Shown: positions 49,963 through 58,819, counted from the first letter of the stretch. The stretch: DNA of 64,000 nucleotides from Salarchaeum japonicum_A (GCF_049705945.1 NZ_JBNAMV010000004.1:1612001-1676000), one strand, 5' to 3'. The notes: generated by a model from the letters alone, not told the origin. Translations and numbers: made by a program.

Positions 49963-51009
49963 ATGAGCGACTCGGCCGACGAACGAACCGGCCAGGAGGG
50001 GCCGAGCGACACGATGCGCGAGCGCGTCCCCGAGAGCAGTTGGAAGTTCTGGCTGCTCCTCGACGCGAACCGGTGGGCGCTCGCCATCGGCATCGCCGCT
50101 ATCGTGTTCGTCGCGCTCGTCCTCGTCGGCCACTTCCACCCCGTCGGCACGCCGAAACTCCTCACGAAGGCAGACCCCGTGGAGACGCTGTTCCAGGGGC
50201 TCCTCACCTCCATCATCACGGGCGTCACGCTCGTGCTGACGCTCAGCCAGCTCGTGCTCAGCCAGGAACTCGGCGCGGTCGGCGACCAGCGCGAGCGCAT
50301 GCAGGGCGCGACCGACTTCCGCGAGGACGTCTCCGATCTGCTCGACGAACCCGTCAGCCCCGCGATGCCCTCCGCGTTCCTCCGCGCGCTCGTCTCCCTC
50401 ACCGAGGACCGCGTCGACGCGCTCGAAGCCGCCGTGGAGGACATCGAGAACGACGACCTTCAGGACGCCGTCTCCGAGTACGCCGCGAACCTCCGCGGGA
50501 ACGCGCAGGCCGTGGAGTCCCAACTCGACGGCGCGCAGTTCGGCGAGTTCGACGTGGTGTGGGCGGCGCTGAACTACAACTACTCGTGGAAGATTTACGC
50601 CGCGAAGAAGCTCCAGGCCGAGTACGCCGACAGCCTCACCGCCGACGCCGAGACGGCGTTCGACGACCTCGTGGAGTCCCTCGAACTGTTCGGGCCGGCG
50701 CGCGAGCACTTCAAGACGCTCTACTTCCAGTGGGAACTGGTGAACCTCTCCCGCACCCTCATCTACGCCGCCGTCCCCGCGCTCACCACCGCCATCGCCA
50801 CCCTCCTCTACCTCGAACCCCGGCTGTTCCCCGGTACGGTCGGCGGCGTCGAATCGCTCGTGCTCGTCGTCGCCGCCGCCGCCACCGTGGCCATCGCGCC
50901 GTTCGCCATCCTGCTCGCGTACATCCTCCGCATCATCACCGTGACAAAGCGTACGCTCTCCATCGGCCCGTTCATCCTCCGAGAGACGGAGCGCTCCCGC
51001 GACCTCTAA
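49963..51009 (+). CDS. Four-TM membrane protein of unknown family (paralogue B)
   Basis: A 348-residue protein with the same design as paralogue A (45152-46126): two N-terminal hydrophobic segments (about residues 43-65 and 82-105), a hydrophilic middle of about 130 residues and two C-terminal segments (about 258-278 and 288-310). Shared motifs: MPSAFLRALVSL, AREHFKTLYFQWELVNLSRTLIYAAVPALT and AYILRIITVTKRT. A hydrophilic N-terminal stretch of about 25 residues is added. Function unknown. Divergent from the lipoprotein gene. Confidence 0.8.
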   Translation: MSDSADERTGQEGPSDTMRERVPESSWKFWLLLDANRWALAIGIAAIVFVALVLVGHFHPVGTPKLLTKADPVETLFQGLLTSIITGVTLVLTLSQLVLSQELGAVGDQRERMQGATDFREDVSDLLDEPVSPAMPSAFLRALVSLTEDRVDALEAAVEDIENDDLQDAVSEYAANLRGNAQAVESQLDGAQFGEFDVVWAALNYNYSWKIYAAKKLQAEYADSLTADAETAFDDLVESLELFGPAREHFKTLYFQWELVNLSRTLIYAAVPALTTAIATLLYLEPRLFPGTVGGVESLVLVVAAAATVAIAPFAILLAYILRIITVTKRTLSIGPFILRETERSRDL

Positions 51010-51046
51010 GCCGCCAAAAGATGGCCCGCTCGTGAAAACGCGGGGG

Positions 51047-52249
51047 TTAGTTCGTGACGAGTCGGAACCCGAGCACGCTCGCGATTGCGGCGAACGCGGC
51101 GAGCGCGAGGAAGAGCGCGAACGGCGTGGCGTACGTGAGGAGGCCGCCCGCGACCGCCGCGCCGAGCGCGCCGACGCCGAACACGCCGAGGTAGGTGAAT
51201 CCGTACGAGATACCGCGTGTCTCGGGCGGCGAGTACTCCGCGACGAGCGCCTGATACATCGGCTGGACGACGAACAGGAAGAACCCGAGCACCGCGCTCA
51301 CCGCGAGCAGCGGTACCGCGCCGATGCCGGCGAGCGGCATGAAGGCGACCGCGAGCACCGCGAGCACGCCGAACGCGATGGCGATGCCGCGCTCGGGCGG
51401 CATCCGGTCTGTGAGGCGGCCGCCCGCGTACTGGCCGAGCACGCCGACCGCGAGCAGGCCGGAGTAGACGTAGCGCGCGGGCGAGTCGATGCCGGAGTCG
51501 GCCGCGAACGACTGGACGAAGTCGAGGTCGGAGAGCAGTTCGGGGAGGAACGTGAGGACGCCGCGGTAGTAGAGACCGCTCATCATCACGATACCGAACA
51601 CGAGGACGAACGCGCCGGCGAACAGGGTTTTCGAGGTGTCGAGGAACGCTCTCCACGACGACGGCGGGCCGCTCGCTTTCCCGCCGGCCTCGTGCGCGGA
51701 CTCGTCCACGGAGACGAGGAGGACGAGGCCGGCGGCGACGAGCGCGGGCACGCCGAGCACGACGGCGACGGTCCGCCAGTCGAACGCCAAGAGGAGGAGG
51801 CTGGTCGCGAGCGGGCCGGCGGCGATACCGACGTTCCCGGCGATGCCGTGGAACGCGAGGCCGCGTCCGCGCTCGGTGACGCCGGTGCTGATGAGGGAGA
51901 GGCCGGCGGGGTGGTAGACGCTCGCGGCGACCCCCCAGCAGACGAGCGCGAGCGCGATGACGAGCACGCTCGGCGCGACGCTGAGCAGGAGGAATGACGC
52001 GCCCATCCCCGCGACGCACGCGGCGATGAGCGGTTTCGACCCGACGTGGTCGGCGAGCACGCCCGCGGGGAGCGCGCCCAACCCGAACAAGCCCATCCCG
52101 ACCGTCACCACGAGACCGAGTTCCGCCGTCGTCGTGGAGAACTCGGTGAGCCAGATGGTGACGAGGATGGGAATGGAGAGTTCGTACGTGTGGACCAGGG
52201 CGTGCGCGAGCATCGCGACGCCGACGATGGCCCGGTCGTTCCGATTCAC
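51047..52249 (-). CDS. MFS transporter, Fsr (fosmidomycin-resistance)-like
   Basis: A 400-residue 12-TM MFS carrier, GTG start. Motif A is GALPAGVLADHVGSKPLIAACV, and the VYHPAGLSLIS segment together with AGNVGIAAGPLA is characteristic of the Fsr-like drug-efflux subfamily. Substrate and direction in this organism are unknown; homologues export fosmidomycin or other small molecules. Followed on the same strand upstream by the HPP gene. Confidence 0.9.
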   Translation of the reverse strand: MNRNDRAIVGVAMLAHALVHTYELSIPILVTIWLTEFSTTTAELGLVVTVGMGLFGLGALPAGVLADHVGSKPLIAACVAGMGASFLLLSVAPSVLVIALALVCWGVAASVYHPAGLSLISTGVTERGRGLAFHGIAGNVGIAAGPLATSLLLLAFDWRTVAVVLGVPALVAAGLVLLVSVDESAHEAGGKASGPPSSWRAFLDTSKTLFAGAFVLVFGIVMMSGLYYRGVLTFLPELLSDLDFVQSFAADSGIDSPARYVYSGLLAVGVLGQYAGGRLTDRMPPERGIAIAFGVLAVLAVAFMPLAGIGAVPLLAVSAVLGFFLFVVQPMYQALVAEYSPPETRGISYGFTYLGVFGVGALGAAVAGGLLTYATPFALFLALAAFAAIASVLGFRLVTN

Positions 52250-52274
52250 GGACGGGAGAACACGGAGAACCGGG

Positions 52275-52754
52275 TTAAGTCTCGGGTTTCCGGTAGGCGT
52301 TCGCGAGTTCGTGCGCGCCGAGCAGGACGGCGACGCTCGCGACGATGATGGCGACCGCGAGCGGCGTCGCGAGGAGGCCGAGGGAGACGATGAGCGTCGT
52401 CGCGCACGCGGGCGGGTGGACGGCGTCCAGCGCGAGCATCCCCCACGCCGTCAGCGCGACGGAGAGCGTTCCGCTCGCGGCGAGTCGCGCGCCATCGACC
52501 GAGGCGGACGCGAATCCGGCGGTGAGCGTCGCGTCCCCAGCGAGCACCGTGTACGCGAGGAGGCCCGCGACTGCGCCGACCGCGTGCCCGCCGACGACGC
52601 GCCTGCGCGCCCGGTCGACGCCGCCGAACGCCAGCACGAACGCCGTCGGTCCGAGACTCGGGAACACGAACGGCTCGCCCGACACCCACGCGAGCACGCC
52701 GAGCACGCAGAACAACCCCGCGGCGTGCACGCCCGTCACGAACGCCCTGTTCAC
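52275..52754 (-). CDS. HPP family membrane protein
   Basis: A 159-residue protein with four hydrophobic segments and the family signature HPPACATTLIVSLG (near residues 113-126), plus SLGPTAFVLAFGG. HPP proteins include nitrite-transport-associated members in chloroplasts and cyanobacteria. The GTG at 52754 (VNRAFVTGV) is chosen since the preceding AAGGGTTTTGGG stretch is typical of upstream DNA; a longer start at 52802 is possible and would add 16 residues. Directly upstream of the Fsr-like gene (25 nt). Confidence 0.85.
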   Translation of the reverse strand: MNRAFVTGVHAAGLFCVLGVLAWVSGEPFVFPSLGPTAFVLAFGGVDRARRRVVGGHAVGAVAGLLAYTVLAGDATLTAGFASASVDGARLAASGTLSVALTAWGMLALDAVHPPACATTLIVSLGLLATPLAVAIIVASVAVLLGAHELANAYRKPET

Positions 52755-52832
52755 GCTCCCAGTCCGCCCGCCGCACCCAAAACCCTTGCTCACGGCCACC
52801 ACGAACTAACCCGCGCCGCCGCAGGTACCGGT

Positions 52833-53366
52833 ATGCGGCTCTACCAGACGCCGAAGAACTACGTCGCGCAGGTCGTGCTCGAACGCGACATCCCGCTCCT
52901 CACCGACGCGATGCGGTCGTGGCTCGTCTCGCTCCACACCGATTTCTTGGTCGACGCCTCCGAGCCGGATGGCGACGCGCGCCGCGCCCACCTCGAGGCG
53001 CTCTTCGGCGCGACAGTCGACGTCTACCTCCGCGCGCTCGACGAGGGCTACCCCGAGGCGGAAGCCCGCGAGATAACGCACGTGATGGCCGCCTGGGACT
53101 TCCAGAACCACGGCTGGGGCGAACTCCTCGAATTCCCGCCCGACGAACGCGACGCCTACCGCGAGAAGTACAGCGAGTTCTTCGACGCGCACGACGCCGG
53201 ACCCGACGACCCGCTCGGCGAGTTCGCACCCCCGACCGGACTGCCGTACGCGCCGACGACGCCCGAGCGAATGGCCGGCGAGTACCCGTTCGCCGAACCC
53301 GGACTGGTGGACGATATCTACGTCCACGCGCCCGACGACGCCGTCCACCTCGGCTGCGGCAGTTAG
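52833..53366 (+). CDS. DUF6149-like haloarchaeal protein (copy 2)
   Basis: A 177-residue protein paralogous to the one at 25776-26324: it shares EAEAREITHVMAAWDFQNHGW (partly quoted), YREKYSEFFDAHDAGPDDPLGEFAP and the RRAHLEALFGATVDVYLRAL segment. It begins MRLYQTPKNYVAQVV. No enzyme motif, no membrane segment; function unknown. The stop overlaps the convergent thrS stop by 4 nt. Confidence 0.78.
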   Translation: MRLYQTPKNYVAQVVLERDIPLLTDAMRSWLVSLHTDFLVDASEPDGDARRAHLEALFGATVDVYLRALDEGYPEAEAREITHVMAAWDFQNHGWGELLEFPPDERDAYREKYSEFFDAHDAGPDDPLGEFAPPTGLPYAPTTPERMAGEYPFAEPGLVDDIYVHAPDDAVHLGCGS

Positions 53367-55288
53367 ACGAGGAACGTGACGGCGCGGCGCTTCTGTTCCT
53401 CTTCGAGTTCGAGGTGGTCGCGGAACGACGAGAGCGCCACGTCGCCCTCCTGGCGCTCCTTGCGGTCCCGGACGGAGACCGTGTCGGCCTCCTCCTCGTC
53501 GTCGCCGATGATGAGCATGTAGGGGACGTTGTCGTCGTGCGCCTGCTGAATCTTCTTCCCGACCGTCCACGAGCGGTCCTCGACCTCCACGCGGAAGTCG
53601 CCGAGTTCGCTCGCGACCTCGCGAGCGTACGGGATGTTGTCGTCCGTGACCGGCAGGACGCGCACTTGCTCGGGCGCGAGCCAGAGCGGGAACTGGCCCT
53701 TGAAGTGCTCGATGATGACGCCCATGAACCGCTCGAAGCTCCCGAGGAGCGCGCGGTGAATCATCACGGGATGGTGCTCCTCGTTGTCCTCGCCGATGTA
53801 GGTGAGGTCGAGGTTTCGCGGGATGTTGAAGTCCACCTGGACCGTCCCGATGGTCCACTCGCGGCCCAGCGCGTCCCGCGCATTGATGCCGATCTTCGGG
53901 CCGTAGAACGCCGCCTCACCCTCCTCGACGTCGTAGTCGAGGTCTTCCTCGCGGAGCGCGTCGACGAGCGCGTCCGTCGCCTGCTCCCAGATCTCCTCGG
54001 ACCCCATCGCGCCCTCGCCACGCGTCTCCAGTTTGTAGAGCACTTCGAGGCCGAAGTGACCGTAAATCTCCTCGATGGCCTGGAGGATGTCGAGGATTTC
54101 GCCCTGAATCTGGTCGGGGCGCACGAACGCGTGCCCGTCGTCCTGCGTGAACCCGCGGACGCGCAGGAGCCCGGAGAGTTCGCCGGACTGCTCGTTCCGG
54201 TAGTCGTTCCCGAACTCCGAGAAGCGCACGGGGAGGTCGCGGTAGGAGTGCGTGGACTCCGAGTAGATGTGCGCGTGGTTCGCGCAGTTCATCGGCTTCA
54301 GGCCGTACTCGGTGTCGTCCTGCTCCCACGCGAACATCTCGTCGTTCTCCATGAACGTCTCGTAGTGGCCCGTGGGCTTCCAGAGTTCAGCCTTGTTCAG
54401 TTCCGGCGTCCGAACCTCGTCGAACCCGAGGTCGTCGTTCTTCTTCCGCACGTAGTCCTCGAGCTGGCGGCGGATCGCCATCCCGTTCGGGTGGTAGTGC
54501 GGGCAGCCCGGACTGTGCTCGGGCACACTGAAGAGGTCCATCTCTTGGCCGATTTTCCGGTGGTCGCGCTCCTTCGCCTCCTCGCGCATCTCCAGGAAGT
54601 CCTCCAGTTCGGACTCGCTGGGGAACGCGGTGCCGTGGACGCGCGTCAGCGTCTCCCTCTCCTCGTCGCCACGCCAGTACGCCGCGGAGACGCTGAGGAG
54701 TTCGAATCCACCGATTTCGCCGGTGGAGTCGACGTGGGGGCCCTGGCAAAGGTCGCGCCAGTCGCCCTGCTCGTAGAACGACACGGGGTCCTCGCCCGCG
54801 GCTTCCGAGTCGAGGATTTCGCGCTTGAACTCGTTGTCCTCGAAGAACTCGAACGCCTCCTCGCGCGGGACTTCGACGCGCTCGATGGGGTAGTCGGCCT
54901 CGACGATGTCCGTCATCTCCTCCTCGATGTCGTCGAGGTCGGACTCGTCTAAGTCCACGCCCGCCACGTCGTAGTAGAACCCCTCGTCCGTCGAGGGGCC
55001 GATGGTGAGTTTCGCGTCGGGGTGGAGGCGCTGGAGCGCCTGCGCGAACACGTGCGCGGCGGAGTGCCGGAGCACGTCGAGGTACTCCTCGCTGCTGTCC
55101 GTGACGATTTCGATGCGGCAGTCCTCGAAGAGCGGTTCTTCCTTCGCGACGAGGTCGCCGTCCACGACGCCGGCGACGGTGTCCCGGCCGAGGCCTTCGC
55201 CGATTCGGTACGCGATGTCCTCGACCGTCTCCCCGGCGTCCGCGCTGAGCGTGGAGCCGTCGGGGAGCGTGACCGTGAGTTCGCTCAT
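53363..55288 (-). CDS. thrS: Threonyl-tRNA synthetase (bacterial-type, with TGS and editing domains)
   Basis: A 641-residue ThrRS. N-terminal TGS domain (residues 1-60), the N2 editing domain with HSAAH at 75-79 and DLCQGPHV at 179-186, the class II catalytic core (motif 2 near YRNEQSGELSGLLRVRGFTQDDGH, zinc Cys in KPMNCANH, motif 3 HRALLGSFERFMG), and the C-terminal anticodon domain. Presence of the N2 domain rather than the DTD-like archaeal editing domain makes it bacterial-type, the usual situation in haloarchaea. ATG at 55288. Confidence 0.97.
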   Translation of the reverse strand: MSELTVTLPDGSTLSADAGETVEDIAYRIGEGLGRDTVAGVVDGDLVAKEEPLFEDCRIEIVTDSSEEYLDVLRHSAAHVFAQALQRLHPDAKLTIGPSTDEGFYYDVAGVDLDESDLDDIEEEMTDIVEADYPIERVEVPREEAFEFFEDNEFKREILDSEAAGEDPVSFYEQGDWRDLCQGPHVDSTGEIGGFELLSVSAAYWRGDEERETLTRVHGTAFPSESELEDFLEMREEAKERDHRKIGQEMDLFSVPEHSPGCPHYHPNGMAIRRQLEDYVRKKNDDLGFDEVRTPELNKAELWKPTGHYETFMENDEMFAWEQDDTEYGLKPMNCANHAHIYSESTHSYRDLPVRFSEFGNDYRNEQSGELSGLLRVRGFTQDDGHAFVRPDQIQGEILDILQAIEEIYGHFGLEVLYKLETRGEGAMGSEEIWEQATDALVDALREEDLDYDVEEGEAAFYGPKIGINARDALGREWTIGTVQVDFNIPRNLDLTYIGEDNEEHHPVMIHRALLGSFERFMGVIIEHFKGQFPLWLAPEQVRVLPVTDDNIPYAREVASELGDFRVEVEDRSWTVGKKIQQAHDDNVPYMLIIGDDEEEADTVSVRDRKERQEGDVALSSFRDHLELEEEQKRRAVTFLV

Positions 55289-55334
55289 GGGCCGAATACG
55301 GCCAACAGCCCACATAAGCGTGACGTGATGCCGC

Positions 55335-56378
55335 TTACTCGACCGACCGCGCGCCCGTGCCGGAGCGCTCGACGGCGGCGAGGTCGACGTACCCGCCGGG
55401 GAGCGGAACGCCCTCGTATGGGTCGTCCGCGAGCAACAGCGACCCGTCCAGGTCGGCGTAGTCGAGCAGGGGCGCGAGGTGGCAGGCCGCGGCGATAGCG
55501 GCGTTCGTCTCCACCATACAGCCCAACATCACTTCGAGGCCGTGGGCGCGCGCGGCGTGAATCATCCGCTTCGCCTCCCGCAGCCCGCCGCACTTCATGA
55601 GTTTGATGTTCGCGATGTCCGCGCGCCCCGCGAGTTCGGGGACGTCCGCGAGCGTGACACAGGACTCGTCGGCCGCGATTGGGAGCGCGCTGCGCTCGTA
55701 CACGAACTCCAGGCCGTCGGTGTTCTCCGCGGGCACGGGCTGTTCGACGAACTCGACGCCGTAGTCGGCGAGCCACTCGGTGTTCGCGACGGCTTCGCGG
55801 GGCGTCCACGCCTCGTTCGCGTCCACGCGGATGGTCGCGTCCGGCGCGGCGTCCCGCACCGCCTCGACGATTTCCTCGTCGCGCGGCGTGCCAAGTTTCA
55901 CCTTCAGCGTCCCGTAGCCCGCCGCGACCGCCTCTCGCGTCTTCTCCCGCATCGTCTCCGTGTCGTCCAGCCCGATGGTGAACGACGAGGTCACGGACCG
56001 CTCGGGGTCGAGCCCCCAGTATCGGTAGAGCGGGAGGTCGGCGCGCTTCGCGGCGAGGTCGTGGAGCGCGATGCTCACCGCACACCGCGCCGCCGGATTC
56101 CCCTCGATGGTCTCCCGCATCCCCGTCTCGATTCGGGCGAGCGCGTGCGGGTCGCCGACCGCCTCGACGACCGAGAGAAGGTCGGGGAGCACGGCTTCGA
56201 CGGTGCCCGCGGTCTCGCCGTAGTGCGCGGACGGCGCGGCCGCCCCGACGCCCGTGGTGCCGTCGCCGTCCTCGATGCGGACGACGACGTTCTCCGCGGT
56301 CGCCGTGGTGCCGCGCGCGATGGTGAACGCGTGTTCGAGCGGGAGGCCCACCCGGTCGAACTCGGTCGTGAGCGTCAT
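55335..56378 (-). CDS. L-Ala-D/L-Glu-type dipeptide epimerase (enolase superfamily)
   Basis: A 347-residue enolase-superfamily enzyme of the muconate-lactonising/dipeptide epimerase group. The catalytic Lys pair is KVKLG (after AGYGTLKVKLG), metal ligands are RVDANEAW, FVEQP and AADESC, and the second Lys KLMKCGGL, all in register. It should epimerise the second residue of a dipeptide such as L-Ala-L-Glu; specificity for Glu is inferred. ATG overlaps the DUF1611 stop (ATGA), so it follows a D-glutamate-related protein in one operon. Confidence 0.88.
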   Translation of the reverse strand: MTLTTEFDRVGLPLEHAFTIARGTTATAENVVVRIEDGDGTTGVGAAAPSAHYGETAGTVEAVLPDLLSVVEAVGDPHALARIETGMRETIEGNPAARCAVSIALHDLAAKRADLPLYRYWGLDPERSVTSSFTIGLDDTETMREKTREAVAAGYGTLKVKLGTPRDEEIVEAVRDAAPDATIRVDANEAWTPREAVANTEWLADYGVEFVEQPVPAENTDGLEFVYERSALPIAADESCVTLADVPELAGRADIANIKLMKCGGLREAKRMIHAARAHGLEVMLGCMVETNAAIAAACHLAPLLDYADLDGSLLLADDPYEGVPLPGGYVDLAAVERSGTGARSVE

Positions 56379-57388
56379 AGGACGTCCCCGAGCACCTCGT
56401 CCATGCCGAACCGAACCGGGTCGGTCGCCGGCACGCCGATGGCTTCCGAATACGACTCGACGGCGTCCCGAGCCGCGTCGTCGCCCGCAACGTCGCGCGT
56501 GTTCAGCGCGCCGGCGACGACCTCGGTTTCGCTGACGGGCGCGGCGAGCGACTCGTAGAGCGAGACGTACTCGGGGAGCGGCGGAAGGTCCTGGTCGTAG
56601 CCGTGGACGGAGTCCCGGCCGTGTTCGTGGCAGAGCACGAGTTTGTCCGCCATCGAGCCGTGGAGGATGCCGCAGGTCACCGCGGAGTACGCCGGATGGA
56701 CGATGCTTCCCTGCCCCTCGACGAACACCACGTCGTGGTCGTCGCCGACTTCGAGGATCATCTCCTCCACCGCGCCCGCGGTGAAGTCAGACACCACGCG
56801 GTCGATCGGGTTCCCCCAGCCAGCGATCATAATACCGGTCTGGCCGGTCGGAACGAACGCCGCGTCGTACCCCGCGTCCTCCGCGGCCGCGACGAGTTCG
56901 AGCGTCGTCGTCATCTTCCCCACCGAGCAGTCCGTGCCGACGGTGAGCACGACCTCCGCGCTCACCTCGTCAGCGACGCCGTCCGCGACGGTGAGGTCGG
57001 GCGATGGCTTGCGGACATCCCAGAGTTCGCCGCCGTGTTCGGCCGCGAGGTCCGCGAACTCGTCGTCCTCCGCGAGGAAGTAGTGCAGGCCCGAAATCAC
57101 TTCGAGCCCGCGTTCGAGCGCGTTCCGGACGTCCGGCCGCCACGACTCGTCGAACCCGCCGCCGATGGGCGCGATACCGATGAGCAACCCATCGACCTCG
57201 TCCGCGACGTCGCTCATCGACGCGACGATGGGCGCGTCCGGCACGTCGTCGATGAGGTCGTTCACGCGCTTGCCCGCGTTGTCGCGGTCGACGACGGCGA
57301 CGACGTCGTGGTCGCCGTACCGGAGCACGCCGACCGCGGTTTTCGCGCGGTCCGGGAACTTCTCGTGTGCGAGGAGTGCGATACGCAT
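56375..57388 (-). CDS. DUF1611 family protein (DgcN-like D-glutamate-related)
   Basis: A 337-residue protein of the DUF1611 family, a P-loop fold with VGTDCSVGKMTTTLEL as the nucleotide motif and an N-terminal Rossmann domain (ALLAHEKFPDRAKTAVG). DgcN in this family is described as an N-acetyltransferase for D-glutamate in a degradation pathway. In this window its direct partner is a dipeptide epimerase, so both point to D-glutamate-containing peptides or D-Glu breakdown. That specificity is inferred. ATG at 57388. Confidence 0.87.
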   Translation of the reverse strand: MRIALLAHEKFPDRAKTAVGVLRYGDHDVVAVVDRDNAGKRVNDLIDDVPDAPIVASMSDVADEVDGLLIGIAPIGGGFDESWRPDVRNALERGLEVISGLHYFLAEDDEFADLAAEHGGELWDVRKPSPDLTVADGVADEVSAEVVLTVGTDCSVGKMTTTLELVAAAEDAGYDAAFVPTGQTGIMIAGWGNPIDRVVSDFTAGAVEEMILEVGDDHDVVFVEGQGSIVHPAYSAVTCGILHGSMADKLVLCHEHGRDSVHGYDQDLPPLPEYVSLYESLAAPVSETEVVAGALNTRDVAGDDAARDAVESYSEAIGVPATDPVRFGMDEVLGDVL

Positions 57389-57413
57389 ACTCGTCACGTG
57401 GACGCCACCCGTC

Positions 57414-58301
57414 CTAAATCAACCGGAGGCGCACCGTCCAGAAGTCGCGGAACGCCTCGGCCAGCGCGTCCTCCGGGTCGCCGGTCGCGTCGGATGGCGC
57501 GGTTTCGTCCGCCCGCGACGCGAACTCAGGGAGGAGCGTGCGCTCCCCGACCACGTACAGCGTGTCGGTGTCGAGCGCGTCGAGCGCGTCCTCGCACTTC
57601 TCCAAGTGGTCGGCGACCTGTTCGTCCCGGCGGCGTTCGAACCGGCCCTGACTGAACCCGCCTTTCGAGTGCGTGGACTTCACGTCGCTCTCGAACCCCT
57701 CGAAGCCGGTGCGCTCGCGGCCGTCGTACGTGCCGAGCGCGAACAGGTCCGCGCGCACGACCGCCAGCGCGAACTCGCCGGTCGGCTCGAACCACTCCCG
57801 GTCGATTCTGAATCGGTCGCTCCACGCGTCGAACGGCTCCGGGGAAACCGGCGGGCGGAGCGTCGCGCTCACCACGCCGTCGGCGTCCCGGACCGCGAGG
57901 CAGGGACGTCCGCTCGCCACGAGCGGCGTTCGCTCGCCGAACGCGTCGCTCACGGACTCGGGAACGCGGTCGTCGATCATCGCGGTCAGCGCGCCGTCCC
58001 CGGGCGCTTCGACGGTTTCGAATCGAGTGAGCAGGCGGTCGAGTCTCTCCCCGAACACGTTCGCGGTCCCGCGGACGTCGAGTTCCTCCTCGCCCGATTC
58101 CGCGCGCTCGACGCGGTCGCGAAGCTCCTCGACGCGGTCCTCCAGCCGGTTGACCGCCTCCTCTGCCTCCTGTTTCGCCGCGACCGCGTCCCGCCGCCGC
58201 TCGCTCTCGGCGTCGAGTTGCGCCTGCAGGCTCTCGACCTCGTCTTCGAGCTCCGCGATGCGGTCTTTCAGGCGCGCGCGACCGAGGACTCTGTCCAGCA
58301 T
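57414..58301 (-). CDS. Vms1/Ankzf1-type release factor (VLRF1 peptidyl-tRNA hydrolase family)
   Basis: A 295-residue protein with an N-terminal coiled coil (residues about 8-70, ELEDEVESLQAQLDAESERR), and a C-terminal eRF1-like domain carrying STHSKGGFSQGRFERRRDEQV, residues 209-229. The GGxxQxRFxR is the hallmark of Vms1/ANKZF1 and its Gln (residue 218) corresponds to the catalytic loop that releases nascent chains from peptidyl-tRNA on stalled ribosomes. Expected role: ribosome quality control. There are no neighbouring RQC genes; it sits alone between the DUF1611 and DUF5802 genes. Confidence 0.9.
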   Translation of the reverse strand: MLDRVLGRARLKDRIAELEDEVESLQAQLDAESERRRDAVAAKQEAEEAVNRLEDRVEELRDRVERAESGEEELDVRGTANVFGERLDRLLTRFETVEAPGDGALTAMIDDRVPESVSDAFGERTPLVASGRPCLAVRDADGVVSATLRPPVSPEPFDAWSDRFRIDREWFEPTGEFALAVVRADLFALGTYDGRERTGFEGFESDVKSTHSKGGFSQGRFERRRDEQVADHLEKCEDALDALDTDTLYVVGERTLLPEFASRADETAPSDATGDPEDALAEAFRDFWTVRLRLI

Positions 58302-58449
58302 CGGTGGGAATCGCGCTCGCTGGCCGGAAAAACGTAGCGAATGGGCGAACAGACAGCCCTCGCTGGGGGCGCGCGGTGGGCTGTCGGTTTCGCGGGTCGC
58401 GCGCCCGTCGCTCTCACGTCACGCCCCCGGTTTGCGCCGGCTTCCTCCT

Positions 58450-58788
58450 TCAAACTGCGCCCGTGCGAACGAGGCGCTCGGCGTGGTCGGCCTTCGCGAG
58501 CAGGACTTCGCGGAGCGCGGGCGGATTGTCGACGGAGAGGCGTTCGAGGAGGTCGCTGGGGATGGCGAGCGTGTCCGCGGGCACGTCGGTGCTCCCGTGG
58601 ACACGGAGGTGGGCGGTGTCGAGTTTCATCACGAGCGGGTAGTCGGTTCGCTCCACGCCCTCGCCGGACGCGTAGAGCTGTTCGTTCACGCGCTCGTGTT
58701 GGCGGCGCTGCATCGCCGCGCAGTCACCATCGTGCGGCTCGACCACGAGCCGACCGAGGTAGTAGCCGTTCGAAAACACCTCGAACAT
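58450..58788 (-). CDS. DUF5802-like haloarchaeal protein
   Basis: A 112-residue protein beginning MFEVFSNGYYLGRLVVEPHDGD and containing AMQRRQHERVNEQLYASGEGVERTDYPLVMKL and ALREVLLAKADHAERL. It matches what I know as DUF5802, a haloarchaeal family of unknown function. The ATG at 58788 starts the conserved MFE segment. A TTAACTA stretch 24-31 nt upstream (minus strand) can serve as TATA. Divergent from the secreted-protein gene. Confidence 0.8.
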   Translation of the reverse strand: MFEVFSNGYYLGRLVVEPHDGDCAAMQRRQHERVNEQLYASGEGVERTDYPLVMKLDTAHLRVHGSTDVPADTLAIPSDLLERLSVDNPPALREVLLAKADHAERLVRTGAV

Positions 58789-58811
58789 ACATGTTACCAT
58801 TTACCACGGTA

Positions 58812-58819
58812 GTAGTTAA
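58812..58819 (-). promoter_or_regulatory. TATA-like box for the DUF5802 gene
   Basis: On the minus strand a TTAACTAC stretch lies about 24-31 nt upstream of the ATG at 58788, in position for a leaderless start. Confidence 0.35.
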
